56,247 nucleotides of DNA, taken from assembly GCF_001050015.1 (NCBI RefSeq), contig NZ_CVTB01000257.1:1-56247 (forward strand), in the 5' to 3' direction. The notes beneath the pieces were generated by a model that was not told the DNA's origin, made no database searches, and worked only from the letters and a program-made list of their open reading frames with translations. Below are positions 9,316 through 18,487 of the stretch, one piece after another. The position numbers and the translations under genes were made by a program. The stretch is from Mycolicibacterium malmesburyense. GTDB taxonomy: Bacteria; Actinomycetota; Actinomycetes; Mycobacteriales; Mycobacteriaceae. Position 1 is the stretch's first letter. Every line of letters starts with the position of its first letter.

Positions 9316-10900
9316 ACGCCGAGCGTGGAGCGAAGTCCACGAGCGTCTCTGCGCCGCGAGGCAACTGCTCGACGCCGACGATCTCGCACGGCTGGCCATC
9401 GCGACCTACCTGCTGGGTAAGGACGACGAGAGCGCTCAGGCCTGGGAGCGGGCCTATGCCGCGTACCTCGCACATGACGATCCCGGTCGTGCTGCCGAAT
9501 GCGGGTTCTGGTTAGCGCTCACACAGCTGCTTGCAGGCAATGGCGCTCGCGGTGGTGGATGGCTTGCGCGGATAGGTCGGCTCCTGGAGGACGGCGATCT
9601 GGATTGCGCCGCCCGCGGTTACCTACTCGTGGCGGCGGCCCTTCAATCGTGGACAGGTGGAGATTCCGACGAATCGTTTGCGCTGTTCGCTGAGGCCGGC
9701 CAAATCGCGGCCCGGTTCGCCGACTCGGACCTGGCGGCCCTCGCTCGGTTGGGTCAGGGCCAGGCGTCGGTCACCCGCGGTGAGACGGCGCGGGGTGTGG
9801 CGCTGCTCGACGAAGCGATGGTGAGCGTCACCGCGGGCGAAGTGTCGCCCATACCCGCGGGAATCATTTATTGCGCCGTCATCGAGACGTGCATGGGTGT
9901 ATTCGACCTGCGGCGGGCAGTCGAGTGGACCGTGGCATTGAGCAATTGGTGTGACACCCAACCTGGCCTGGTTCCCTATCGCGGCCAATGCCTGGTACAC
10001 CGCGCGCAGATCCTGCAGATTCACGGCGAGTGGTCCAAGGCGACGACCGCGGCCCGTCAGGCCTGCGAACACCTGTCACACCCGACGCCACACCCTACCT
10101 TGGGGCTGGCCGCCTACCAGCAAGGCGAGCTACACAGGCTGCGCGGGGAATATGGTGCCGCAGCGGCGGCTTACCGACAGGCACACAGGTGTGGACGAGA
10201 GCCGTTGCCCGGCTTGGCCTTACTCCGAATGGCGGAGGGTAAGCTCGACGCAGCGACAACCGCGATCCGCCGGGCGGTGGACGAAAGCCCAGACCCCTTT
10301 GGCCGGCCGTCGGCCTTGGCCGCTCATGTCGAAATAATGCTCAGTGCGGGCGACGTCGCGGCGGCGCGGACAAGCGCTGACGAACTGTCCGAGCTGGCCG
10401 AGACCATCGACGCTCCGTTCCTGCGCGCGATCGCCGCTCACGCCGACGGGTCGACGCTGCTTGCCGAGGGCGACGCCGCTGGGGCGATTTCTGCCCTGCA
10501 CCGCGCATCGGCGGGTTGGCGAGAGTTGGCGATGCCCTACGAAGCCGCCCGGACGCGCGTACAGACCGGCCTCGCCTGCCAACGGGTCGGCGACCCCGAA
10601 GCTGCGGCAATGGAGTTCGATGCCGCCCACGACGTCTTCGACCGGCTGGGCGCTGTGCCCGACTTGGACCGTCTGACCACCCTGGTCGACGCTCCGCGAC
10701 GGTCGGCAGGTACCTTGACCCCGCGCGAATGCGAGGTGCTACGGCTTGTCGCCGCGGGTAAGACCAACCGGGAAATCGGCGCCAACCTCGTGCTCAGCGA
10801 GCACACCGTCGCGCGTCATCTGCAGAACATCTTCGCCAAGCTCGGCCTGTCGTCGCGGGCAGCCGCCACCGCCTACGCGTACGAGAAACACCTCGTCTGA
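9278..10900 (+). CDS. LuxR-type regulator with TPR-like helical repeats
   Basis: 540 residues from the ATG at 9278, preceded by GGGA; an upstream in-frame ATG at 9260 would add six residues. The first 460 residues are Ala-rich helical repeats resembling tetratricopeptide arms. The C-terminal 65 residues are a LuxR/GerE helix-turn-helix (LTPRECEVLRLVAAGKTNRE, then SEHTVARHLQNIFAKLGLSS). No Walker motifs and no receiver domain are visible, so the input is probably protein or ligand binding by the repeats. It overlaps the YibE/F gene and is followed by a methyltransferase 91 bases downstream on the same strand. Target genes unknown. Confidence 0.88.
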   Translation: MAAATDRARNAFERRAWSEVHERLCAARQLLDADDLARLAIATYLLGKDDESAQAWERAYAAYLAHDDPGRAAECGFWLALTQLLAGNGARGGGWLARIGRLLEDGDLDCAARGYLLVAAALQSWTGGDSDESFALFAEAGQIAARFADSDLAALARLGQGQASVTRGETARGVALLDEAMVSVTAGEVSPIPAGIIYCAVIETCMGVFDLRRAVEWTVALSNWCDTQPGLVPYRGQCLVHRAQILQIHGEWSKATTAARQACEHLSHPTPHPTLGLAAYQQGELHRLRGEYGAAAAAYRQAHRCGREPLPGLALLRMAEGKLDAATTAIRRAVDESPDPFGRPSALAAHVEIMLSAGDVAAARTSADELSELAETIDAPFLRAIAAHADGSTLLAEGDAAGAISALHRASAGWRELAMPYEAARTRVQTGLACQRVGDPEAAAMEFDAAHDVFDRLGAVPDLDRLTTLVDAPRRSAGTLTPRECEVLRLVAAGKTNREIGANLVLSEHTVARHLQNIFAKLGLSSRAAATAYAYEKHLV

Positions 10901-10991
10901 GGGCAACTGGTCAGAACTAACCACGCCCCTCGCGTCAAGATGGTGCGTTCGGTGGACGCGGGGCCGGCGGGCGGTTCATAGCGTTTCATCC

Positions 10992-11801
10992 ATGTCCGAA
11001 CAAGTTGACTACCGTGAGCTCCGGCGGACAGAAGCCGAGAACTACTCGCGCGACTTTGTCCCGCTCATTCCCGCACCGCTGGCAGTCGACCTCATCGAGG
11101 TAGCCGCGCCGGCCTCGGGCGAATTCGTCGTCGACGTCGCGTGCGGAACCGGCGTCGTCACCCGCCTGGCCGCCGAGCGAGTAGGGGCCAATGGGAAGGT
11201 CATCGGGGCGGATCTCAGCCCCGAGATGCTCGAAGTCGCAGCCTGTACTCCCATTCCTCACGGCGCCCCCATCGAGTGGCGGGAGGCGGACGCCCAGGCT
11301 CTCCCGCTTCCAGACGACTCCTACGACCTGGTGTTGTGCCAACTCGGGCTGATGTTCGTGCCCGACCCGTCCGCAGCCATCCTTGAAATGCGCCGAATAC
11401 TGTCGCCCGGTGGCCGCCTCGCCGTCAACACACCGGCAGCCATGCCACAACTGTTCGCCATCTTGGGTGAGGCGCTGGGACGGCACTTAAGCCCCGATTT
11501 GTCCGGTTTTCTACGCGCGGTCTTCTCACTGCACAAGAACGACCTTCGGGCGCTGCTGGAAGCTGCCCGGTTTCGAGACGTGACCGTAAAGACCACAACC
11601 AGAACGTTGCCGCTACCCTCGCCGGCCGAATTCCTCTGGCAGTACGTCAAAGTCACGCCCATCGCGGAGGTCGTGTTGGGAGCGAACGAGGACCGTCGTA
11701 AGGAATTCGAGAACGATGTTGTCGGACAGTGGCAGAACTATGTCGATGACAAAGGACTGACCCTCGAGCTGTCCATCGCGACCGCCACGGCGCGAAAGTA
11801 G
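10992..11801 (+). CDS. SAM-dependent class I methyltransferase
   Basis: 269 residues from the ATG at 10992. The longer frame from 10746 lies inside the LuxR gene and has no family similarity. The SAM motif I is VVDVACGTGVVTRLA, motif II includes GADLSPEML, and motif IV is YDLVLCQLGLMFVPDP, the UbiE/MenG-like pattern. Substrate not identifiable. It lies in a same-strand run with the LuxR regulator upstream and a small secreted protein 10 bases downstream. Confidence 0.88.
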   Translation: MSEQVDYRELRRTEAENYSRDFVPLIPAPLAVDLIEVAAPASGEFVVDVACGTGVVTRLAAERVGANGKVIGADLSPEMLEVAACTPIPHGAPIEWREADAQALPLPDDSYDLVLCQLGLMFVPDPSAAILEMRRILSPGGRLAVNTPAAMPQLFAILGEALGRHLSPDLSGFLRAVFSLHKNDLRALLEAARFRDVTVKTTTRTLPLPSPAEFLWQYVKVTPIAEVVLGANEDRRKEFENDVVGQWQNYVDDKGLTLELSIATATARK

Positions 11802-11810
11802 TTGACAGTC

Positions 11811-12270
11811 ATGAGATCCATCGTCCTTTGTACCCACGCATATGTGAGCCGCCTCGCGGCCGCTGCGGCACTAGCAGCGGTCGCACTGCTCGGAACCACA
11901 GCCGGCGCAATCAACGAACCCGCCGCCGTATGTGCTGCACCGAAAGACAATGGGTTCAATGCTGCGTACTCAGACGAACTGTGTCGTAAACAGATGGAAG
12001 ACCTGTGGTTCGAGGGGCAAACTCTCCGACGAACAGCATGAGAAATCCGATGAGACCTGCTGTGTGGCTGCTGGGGGATCGTGGGCGCTCGACCTCGAGA
12101 CCGGCGAAAACTACTGCGAGCCCATGCCGGCGTACGAACTTCCCGGCCCCTCCCCGGGGCAACGACCACAATTCCCGGGCCCGACCGAGGCAACGCGGGT
12201 CCCACCGCTGCCGCCAACAGCCGGCCCCATAGTCACACTTCCGAACCAGGTGCCGGTGCAGACCGGTTGA
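11811..12270 (+). pseudogene. Small Cys-containing secreted protein, frameshifted
   Basis: The ATG at 11811 opens a frame with a signal peptide (AAAALAAVALLGTTAGA) and then CAAPK...DELCRKQMEDLWFEG. It stops at 12041 after an unrelated tail. The +1 frame continues without interruption as KLSDEQHEKSDETCCVAAGG, SWALDLETGENYCEP and a Pro-rich C-terminus to 12270. Removing one G from the GGGG run near 12013-12016 joins the two into a coherent secreted protein of about 152 residues with five or six Cys after the signal peptide. Either the gene is broken or the base is a sequence error. Function unknown. It follows the methyltransferase by 10 bases. Confidence 0.75.
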
Positions 12271-12336
12271 ACCCGAAAGCCTGGCGTTCCGCAGATTCAA
12301 CGCCTGGGCTCGTAGCCGACTTCGTGCCCGCCGCGG

Positions 12337-13080
12337 CTAGAAGCCGGTGCGCTCCAACCACGCATCCCACACCGCGGTGTCGCCGAACACCTCGACGCCG
12401 AGGTCGGCGGCCTTGCGGCGACGGGTGATCGCCAGGAGCAGGTCGGTGGCGCTTCCGCGCAGCGCGGTGTCGGCCTTGCTGTGGTCGTGCGACCACCAAA
12501 CGCCTTCCCCGTCGTGCACGATGGTCCACTCCCCCGTCGGACCGAGGCCCTCGTCGGTGGCGTGCATGTGAATGCTCTTGCCGCGGTCGAGTGCCGGTTG
12601 CGGACCGCTGCCGACCATCAGCTCGATCCACTCGCTGATCGCGTCGGCGGCGAGCTCTGCCGGCGGGTCGTACTCGGCCCCGACGGCCAACGCCGCGTCG
12701 GCGCGGTGCACGGTCACCTCGTGCAGCCGTCGGCGGATCCACCAACCCGCGGGCCGCGGGCCTCGGAAGGTCCACACCCTGGTCGCGGCGCCCGCCCGTT
12801 CGACGGCGTCGACCACCAGCTGCGCGCCCTGGTTGAACCAGTCGGCGGCACCGTCGGGGTCGTCTGGCGGTTTACCGTCGCGGACCTCGCGCGGATCCAG
12901 GGCCGACATCCGGCGTTCGGCGATGATTTGTGCGGCCCAACGGTTTCCGCGGCCCACATGGCGGAAGAGTTGTTTGAGGGTCCAGTCGGGACAGGTCGGC
13001 ACCGGTGTTGAGGGGTCTGCACTGCGGATCAGTTCCCCGAATTCGCGGGTCTGGTCGAGCAGCGCGGCTCGGAAATCCAC
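12337..13080 (-). CDS. Maleylpyruvate isomerase-family (mycothiol-dependent type) protein
   Basis: 247 residues, GTG start. The N-terminus has the DinB-like four-helix pattern typical of the actinobacterial TIGR03083 family (STPVPTCPDWTLKQLFRHVG), with the metal-site-type His in HVGRGNRW and a second in VTVHRADAAL. Members are annotated as mycothiol-dependent maleylpyruvate isomerases, but most have no known substrate. A C-terminal region of about 100 residues is usual for this subgroup. Encoded convergently with the frameshifted secreted protein. Confidence 0.82.
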   Translation of the reverse strand: MDFRAALLDQTREFGELIRSADPSTPVPTCPDWTLKQLFRHVGRGNRWAAQIIAERRMSALDPREVRDGKPPDDPDGAADWFNQGAQLVVDAVERAGAATRVWTFRGPRPAGWWIRRRLHEVTVHRADAALAVGAEYDPPAELAADAISEWIELMVGSGPQPALDRGKSIHMHATDEGLGPTGEWTIVHDGEGVWWSHDHSKADTALRGSATDLLLAITRRRKAADLGVEVFGDTAVWDAWLERTGF

Positions 13081-13158
13081 GCACCGAACGTACTCAAACT
13101 CGGCGCCGAATAAAGGCGATCCGGTGCCGCGTGTCCGACCCCGAGGGGACGGCCCCGG

Positions 13159-14505
13159 TCAGGACGGTGAACTGATCGGCGAGCGCGCGGTCCCCAGCGC
13201 GATCGGAAGCGACGCCCACCCCCGCAGCACCCGCGTCTCGCGCCGGCTGCCCGCACCGGCCAGCCGCGCGTCGGGGAAGCGCTCGAAGAACGCCCGCAGC
13301 CCGACCTCGCCCTCGGCGCGGGCCAGGGCCGCTCCGAGGCAGAAGTGCCTGCCTCCCGAGAACGACAGGTGCCTGCCGGCGTTCTCTCGCTCGAGGTCGA
13401 GGCGGTCGGGGTCGTCGAACACCGTGGGATCGCGGTTGGTCCCGGCGATGTAGACGAGGATGGCCCTGTTCCGTGGTATCGGCTGGCCCGCGATCTCGGT
13501 GTGCTTGGTCGCCCTGCGCGCAGTGAGCTGCACCGGCGGGTCCAGCCGCAGGATCTCTTCCACCGCGATGGGCCACAGGTCGGGTCGTTGTGCCAGCGTC
13601 TCGAGGTGCTCCGGCTGATCGAGGAGCATCCGGATGCCGTTGCCCAGCAGGTTGACCGTCGTCTCGAAGCCGGCGGCGAGTACCAGGCCGGCGGTGGCCA
13701 TCAGCTCCTGCTGGTTGAGCCGGGCGCCCTCGTCGGACGCCGCGATCAGCTGACTCATCAGGTCGTCGCCGGGATTGCGCCGCAGCGCTTCGAGGTGCGC
13801 GGACAGCCAGTCGTTGAAGCCCACGACGCTGCGGTAGACCGTGCGGTACTGCGGCCAGGTTAGACCGATGTCGAGGCTCGCCGCACCGCGCTCGCCGAAC
13901 TCCAGGACCTTCGCCCGGTCCTCGTCGGGCACGCCGAGGATGTCGCCGATCACCGCGACCGGCAGTTGGGCACAGTAGCGGTCGACGATGTCGACGGTTC
14001 CGGCGTCCGCAAGCTCGTCGAGCAGCGATTCGGCGGTTTCCCGGACCCGCTCACGCAGCGCGGAGATGGCCCTGGCGGTGAACACCGACGACACCAGCTT
14101 GCGGTACCGGGTGTGATCGGGCGGTTCCACCGCCAGCATCGACGGCGGTTCGAGCGGATACAGCAGGTCGGTCTTCGTGCGGTTGGCCACCCACTGCACC
14201 GGCTTGGGCAGGTTGGAGCCGATCGGCAGCACCTCGAAATCCTCGGAGCGCAACACGTCGCTGGCGATCCCGTGGTCGACCGTGAGGTGCACGATCGCGG
14301 CCTCCACCAGCGGTCCCCGCGCCCGCAGTTCCTCGGCGAACGCCACCGGGTCGGCGCGAACGCTCGGATCGGCGATCATCCGGCCCTGCGGATCGCCGCG
14401 GTGGGCGAGCAGCGTCGAGGCACCGCGCACGAACCCGTGCACCGCAAGCCATCGGATCCGGTGACGGATCGGTCCACCCCGCCGACCCGGACGAATCGGT
14501 TCCAC
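13159..14505 (-). CDS. Cytochrome P450
   Basis: 448 residues if translation starts at the GTG at 14505, ten bases after the udgA stop. The frame is open to 14613, but that part lies inside udgA and would add 36 residues without P450 similarity. The I-helix motif is AGFETTVN, the ExxR motif is EEILRLDPP, and the heme loop is FSGGRHFCLGAALARAE with the Cys thiolate ligand at about residue 389. The substrate recognition loops do not identify a substrate. No ferredoxin or reductase gene is adjacent. Probably co-transcribed with udgA. Confidence 0.9.
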   Translation of the reverse strand: MEPIRPGRRGGPIRHRIRWLAVHGFVRGASTLLAHRGDPQGRMIADPSVRADPVAFAEELRARGPLVEAAIVHLTVDHGIASDVLRSEDFEVLPIGSNLPKPVQWVANRTKTDLLYPLEPPSMLAVEPPDHTRYRKLVSSVFTARAISALRERVRETAESLLDELADAGTVDIVDRYCAQLPVAVIGDILGVPDEDRAKVLEFGERGAASLDIGLTWPQYRTVYRSVVGFNDWLSAHLEALRRNPGDDLMSQLIAASDEGARLNQQELMATAGLVLAAGFETTVNLLGNGIRMLLDQPEHLETLAQRPDLWPIAVEEILRLDPPVQLTARRATKHTEIAGQPIPRNRAILVYIAGTNRDPTVFDDPDRLDLERENAGRHLSFSGGRHFCLGAALARAEGEVGLRAFFERFPDARLAGAGSRRETRVLRGWASLPIALGTARSPISSPS

Positions 14506-14515
14506 CCAGCCGAGC

Positions 14516-15850
14516 CTACCGACTGAGTACCGCCGCGCCCCTTCCCAGGCAGTGGATCTTCCAGCCGGCTCGCGTCCACCGGTCGATGTCGATGCAATTG
14601 CGTCCGTCGACAACGACTTTCGCGCGCACGGCGCCGGCGAGCTCGGCGGGGTCCAGCTCGACGAACTCGCGCCACTCGGTGAGGACGAGCACGGCGTCGG
14701 CCCGTTCGCAGGCCTCGGTGACCGACGTCGAATAGTTCAGCGTCGGAAACTGGCGCCGGGAGTTCTCCATCGCCTTCGGGTCGTACACGTTGACCGTGGC
14801 GCCGTTGAGTTGCAGCATCCCCGCGACGTTGAGCGCCGGCGAGTCGCGCACATCGTCGGATTCGGGTTTGAACGCGGCGCCGAGAACGGCGATGTTGGCG
14901 CCCAGCAGCGATCCTCCGCAAGCGATGGTCGCCAGTTCCACCATCCTGCTGCGCCGACGCATGTTGATGGCGTCGACCTCGCGCAGGAACGTCAGGGCGT
15001 GGTTGGCGCCGAGTTCTCCGGCACGCGCCATGAACGCGCGGATGTCCTTGGGCAGACAGCCGCCGCCGAAACCCAGACCCGCGTTGAGGAAGCGACGTCC
15101 GATTCGCGGATCGTGCCCCAGCGCGTCGGCCAGCAACGTCACGTCGGCATCGACGGCCTCGCACACCTCGGAGATCGCGTTGATGAACGAGATCTTGGTG
15201 GCCAGGAAAGCGTTGGCCGACACCTTGACCAGCTCGGCGGTTTGCAGATCGGTGACGAGGAGCGGCACCTGCTGCGCCAGGAGCGGGTCGTACAGTTCGC
15301 GGATCGCCGCCTCGGCAGCGCTCGAATCCCGTTGCACGCCAAGCACGATCCGGTCCGGATGCAGGGTGTCGTGCACAGCGTAGCCCTCCCGGAGGAACTC
15401 GGGGTTCCAGGCGATTTCGACGTCCACTTCCGGCGTGAGCCCGCGAATCCGGTCCCGGAGTTCGGCGGCGGTGCCGACGGGCACGGTCGACTTGCCCACG
15501 ATCACGGCCGATCGGCTCAGCCTCGGGACGAGCGTGTCGACGACGGCATGCACGGAACGCAGATCGGCGCCGTATTCGCCCTTCTTCTGCGGTGTTCCGA
15601 CAGCGAGGAAGTGCAGGTCGGCGAAGCCGGCGGCCGCGTCGTAGTCGGTGGTGAACTTCAGACGGCCGGCAGCGATGTTGTCGTTCAACATCTTTCGCAA
15701 CCCGGGCTCGTAGAACGGGATCTCGCCGGAGGCGAGCTTGGCGACCTTGCCGGCGTCGATGTCCACGCCGAGCACATCGTGGCCCAACTCGGCCATTCCC
15801 GCCGCGTGGGTGGCTCCCAGATAACCGGTCCCGAAGACGGTGCACCGCAT
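14516..15850 (-). CDS. udgA: UDP-glucose 6-dehydrogenase
   Basis: 444 residues, ATG start. It oxidises UDP-glucose to UDP-glucuronate with two NAD+. The Rossmann N-terminus is TVFGTGYLGATHAAGMAELG, the catalytic-Cys loop is GFGGGCLPKDIRAFM, and the substrate lysine segment is ELVKVSANAFLATK. Length and motifs match the M. tuberculosis Rv0322 (udgA) family, and the closeness to dcd (Rv0321) is also conserved. Cytoplasmic. Confidence 0.94.
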   Translation of the reverse strand: MRCTVFGTGYLGATHAAGMAELGHDVLGVDIDAGKVAKLASGEIPFYEPGLRKMLNDNIAAGRLKFTTDYDAAAGFADLHFLAVGTPQKKGEYGADLRSVHAVVDTLVPRLSRSAVIVGKSTVPVGTAAELRDRIRGLTPEVDVEIAWNPEFLREGYAVHDTLHPDRIVLGVQRDSSAAEAAIRELYDPLLAQQVPLLVTDLQTAELVKVSANAFLATKISFINAISEVCEAVDADVTLLADALGHDPRIGRRFLNAGLGFGGGCLPKDIRAFMARAGELGANHALTFLREVDAINMRRRSRMVELATIACGGSLLGANIAVLGAAFKPESDDVRDSPALNVAGMLQLNGATVNVYDPKAMENSRRQFPTLNYSTSVTEACERADAVLVLTEWREFVELDPAELAGAVRAKVVVDGRNCIDIDRWTRAGWKIHCLGRGAAVLSR

Positions 15851-15924
15851 ACCGCCTTGATATGCGGTGCGAATGAGCTAACCGCTACGTGACACTGAGC
15901 GCCGGGCCAACGGCAGGTTACGAG

Positions 15925-17568
15925 CTAGCTGCAGAAGCCCAGGAAGCAGTTCGACCCGCCGCGACCGGACGATCCGCCCGGGCCTCGCGACCCGCTGTCG
16001 GACGATCCGCCCGGGCCTCGCGACCCGCTGTCCGACGATCCGCTGCCCGGGTAACGACCCGAGCTGCTCCCCGGATAGTCGCTCGACCCACGACCGGTAC
16101 GGCTGCCGGATGAACCGCTGCCGGAGCCGTTCTGCCACGGCGGCACCTGCTGCTTGGGCGGCTCGGGCTTCTCCGGCTCGTCGCGCCACGGCGGAGTCCA
16201 CGACGGAAGCTTCGGCGGAGTCCACACCGACCGCGGCGGCGACCACGGCGGGTTCCACGGGTTCTGCGGCCGCGGGTAGTACTGCGGCGGTGCCACCACC
16301 GGCGGCACGTACACCGGCACCGGGGCCGGGGCAGGCGCGACGGGTGCGGGCGCGGGCGGCGGTGCCGCGGGAGGAGGCGGCGCGGGCGCAGGCGCTGCCG
16401 GGGCGGGAGGCGGCGCCTCGACATAGACGGTCCTCGGCGGCGCCTGCGGCGCGGGCTGCTGCTGGACGACCGGCACGGGCGCCTTGATGGTCTCGGCCTG
16501 CGGGGGCGGCGGCGGAGCCTGCGCGGGCTGCGCCTGTTCCGTGGGCGGAGGCGCCGGCGCTGGTGCGACGGTGCTCGGCACGATCGCGCTCTGGCCGGGG
16601 CTGGGCCGCTGGTCGGCCGTCGGCCGGATGCTCACCGCCAGCGAGATGACCAGCGCGACAACGCCGACGACGAAGATCGACGCCATCGCGCTGCCGAGGA
16701 GCAGGAACGGCTTGCGGTCCTCGTTGGCGGCGGGCGGCAGGTCGGTGCCCGGCTCATAGCCGGCGAGGTAGGCGCCGTCATCGCCGGCCGGCGCCAACTG
16801 CGTCTCCGCCGCGGCGAGGCCGGCGTACACCGAACCCGCGGTGGTGCCGTCGGGGTCCTGGGAATAGGCGAGGCCGACGGTGGACGCCTCCAGCGCCGGC
16901 GCGTTGGCCGCGGCGAGGGCCGCTCCTCGGGCCAGCGCCATCCCCGGCTCGTCGGGGGCGTGCACCGGCAGGCTCACCAGATGTTCGAGGTGGCTCTTCA
17001 CCGAGCTCACGTCGACACCCGAACCGACGACGAACATGCCCTGCGGCGGATCGTCCTGGGCGTCGACGGCTGCGGCCATGTCCGCAAGCACGGCCATCGC
17101 GTCCTGGCTGTGCAAGCTGCTGCTGAGCACCTTGACCACCGAGCCGTCGTCGGTCTGTACGACCGACAGCGTGGCGGTGTCGCGGTCGATGAAAAGCAGT
17201 GCGGTGGTGTCGTAACCGACCGCCCGCCCGACGGCCTGGGCCAGGGAGGCGGCGGCGTGCCCGTCGGAGACGAGCATGACGTCGTCGATGCCGCGCGCGG
17301 CCAGCGCGTCGCGCAGTTGCGAGGCCTCCGCGTGGTCGCTCCAGGTGACGCCGACGGCCTTCAGATCGTGGCCACCCGCCTCGGCGCTCTCCTTGGTGCC
17401 GAGCACGGCGTCGACCACCTGGGCTGCCGCGCCCGACGTTGCTGAACCGTCGCTACCGCTGACATCGAAGACGTCGTGGTCGACGGTGGCCCCGTCGGCC
17501 TTCTCGCCTTCGACCAGCACCATGCGGACCGTCTCAGGTGTCATCGATACACCCAGTACGATGTCCAC
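15925..17568 (-). CDS. DUF7159-type membrane protein with long Pro-rich tail
   Basis: 547 residues from a GTG at 17568 with the strong ribosome site GGAGGGG just upstream; the frame open to 17634 has no such site. Residues 1-240 form a cytoplasmic region that begins DIVLGVSMTPETVRMVLVEG and includes FIDRDTATLSVVQ and VVGSGVDVSSVKSHLEHL. This layout resembles an actin/Hsp70-like fold without intact nucleotide loops. One membrane helix lies at about 285-312. The remaining 230 residues are Pro/Ala-rich, then Trp/Pro-rich (NPWNPPWSPPR), then Gly/Ser-rich with a tandem repeat, ending CFLGFCS. A paralogue lies at 24972. No function is known. Confidence 0.85.
   Translation of the reverse strand: MDIVLGVSMTPETVRMVLVEGEKADGATVDHDVFDVSGSDGSATSGAAAQVVDAVLGTKESAEAGGHDLKAVGVTWSDHAEASQLRDALAARGIDDVMLVSDGHAAASLAQAVGRAVGYDTTALLFIDRDTATLSVVQTDDGSVVKVLSSSLHSQDAMAVLADMAAAVDAQDDPPQGMFVVGSGVDVSSVKSHLEHLVSLPVHAPDEPGMALARGAALAAANAPALEASTVGLAYSQDPDGTTAGSVYAGLAAAETQLAPAGDDGAYLAGYEPGTDLPPAANEDRKPFLLLGSAMASIFVVGVVALVISLAVSIRPTADQRPSPGQSAIVPSTVAPAPAPPPTEQAQPAQAPPPPPQAETIKAPVPVVQQQPAPQAPPRTVYVEAPPPAPAAPAPAPPPPAAPPPAPAPVAPAPAPVPVYVPPVVAPPQYYPRPQNPWNPPWSPPRSVWTPPKLPSWTPPWRDEPEKPEPPKQQVPPWQNGSGSGSSGSRTGRGSSDYPGSSSGRYPGSGSSDSGSRGPGGSSDSGSRGPGGSSGRGGSNCFLGFCS
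15968..16050. repeat. 33-base tandem repeat in the DUF7159-type gene
   Basis: Copies begin at 15968, 16001 and 16034 (the last partial) and encode the 11-residue unit SGSRGPGGSSD near the C-terminus. The first two copies are almost identical, which suggests recent slippage. Confidence 0.85.
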
Positions 17569-17869
17569 TGCCCCTCCAAAAAGTTTGCTATAACGTCTAG
17601 TCCGCCGATCGGCCCCTCTCGCCACACAAGCCACCGACTAGTACTTAATCGTCCTCATCAGCACGGGTGTTACGCCCGAACCCGCATTTGCTGAGACGAT
17701 CAGCCGCGGCCGGCTCCTCTAGCGGCACGGGGAAGGCCGACGCCGGTATCTAGGACCCTACTCGCGTCAACGAGCAAAGGCTCCGGGGCGTTCAACGCAC
17801 CCGCGTTGAATCTGCATCCACGGCGCGAAAAGCCGCCCCGGGAGCACCCTCAGCGCAGAGTCAACGCGC
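17569..17869. other. 301-base intergenic region between dcd and the DUF7159-type gene
   Basis: No gene is seen. The region is the 5' side of the minus-strand DUF7159-type gene and the 3' side of dcd. It holds a perfect 20-base palindrome TTCAACGC-ACCC-GCGTTGAA at 17791-17810. A second inverted repeat, AGTCAAC-N8-GTTGACT, at 17859-17880 overlaps the dcd stop codon and may fold as a dcd 3' hairpin. TCAACG also occurs singly at about 17767. No clear -10/-35 pair was recognised. Confidence 0.5.
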
Positions 17870-18442
17870 TCAGGTTGACTTGACGAAGTTCTGATACGAC
17901 CGCGAGGGGGTCGGGCCGCGCTGACCCTGATACTTCGACCCGGCCCGCGCGCTGCCGTAGGGATGTTCGGCGGGGCTGGTCAGTCGCAGCAGGCACAGCT
18001 GACCGATCTTCATCCCGGGCCACAGCGTGATCGGCAGGTTGGCCACGTTCGACAGCTCGAGCGTGATGTGTCCCGAGAACCCGGGGTCGATGAAGCCCGC
18101 GGTGGAGTGGGTCAACAGGCCCAGGCGGCCCAGCGAGGACTTGCCCTCCAACCGGCCGGCGAGATCGTCGGGCAGCGTGCACAGTTCCAGCGTCGAGCCG
18201 AGCACGAACTCGCCGGGATGCAGCACGAACGGCTCCCCCGGTTCGGACTCGACCAGGGTGGTCAGCTCGTCCTGTTGCTTGGCCGGGTCGATGTGGGTGT
18301 AGCGGGTGTTGTTGAAAACCCGGAACAGATTGTCGAGACGGACGTCGATGCTGGACGGCTGGACCAGGGAGTCGTCGAAGGGATCGAGGCCCAGTCGCTC
18401 GGCGGCGATCTCGGCGCGGATGTCGCGGTCGGAGAGCAGCAC
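17870..18442 (-). CDS. dcd: dCTP deaminase (probably bifunctional with dUTPase)
   Basis: 190 residues, GTG start ([11 protein letters not shown]), the standard family length. The core motifs are [20 protein letters not shown] and [12 protein letters not shown], and the C-terminus is [17 protein letters not shown]. The M. tuberculosis enzyme (Rv0321) both deaminates dCTP and hydrolyses dUTP to give dUMP for thymidylate synthesis; that second activity is inferred here. A trimeric cytoplasmic enzyme. A tRNA-Gly gene begins 45 bases upstream on the other strand. Confidence 0.95.
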   Translation of the reverse strand: MLLSDRDIRAEIAAERLGLDPFDDSLVQPSSIDVRLDNLFRVFNNTRYTHIDPAKQQDELTTLVESEPGEPFVLHPGEFVLGSTLELCTLPDDLAGRLEGKSSLGRLGLLTHSTAGFIDPGFSGHITLELSNVANLPITLWPGMKIGQLCLLRLTSPAEHPYGSARAGSKYQGQRGPTPSRSYQNFVKST

Positions 18443-18487
18443 CCGACGAGCGTAGCCGCTCGGATGTTAGCCTTCGTGCTCAAACAG

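Noticed and set aside
14506..14613. N-terminal extension of the P450 into udgA
   Set aside because: The extra 36 residues lie wholly within udgA and do not look like a P450 N-terminus; a GTG ten bases after the udgA stop fits better.
14552..15892. A 446-codon plus-strand frame opposite udgA
   Set aside because: Composition is that of a shadow frame and it mirrors udgA exactly.
15968..16050. Possible CRISPR-like direct repeats
   Set aside because: The repeats are in-frame coding tandems without unique spacers; the same holds for 27391-27498. No CRISPR array or cas gene was seen.
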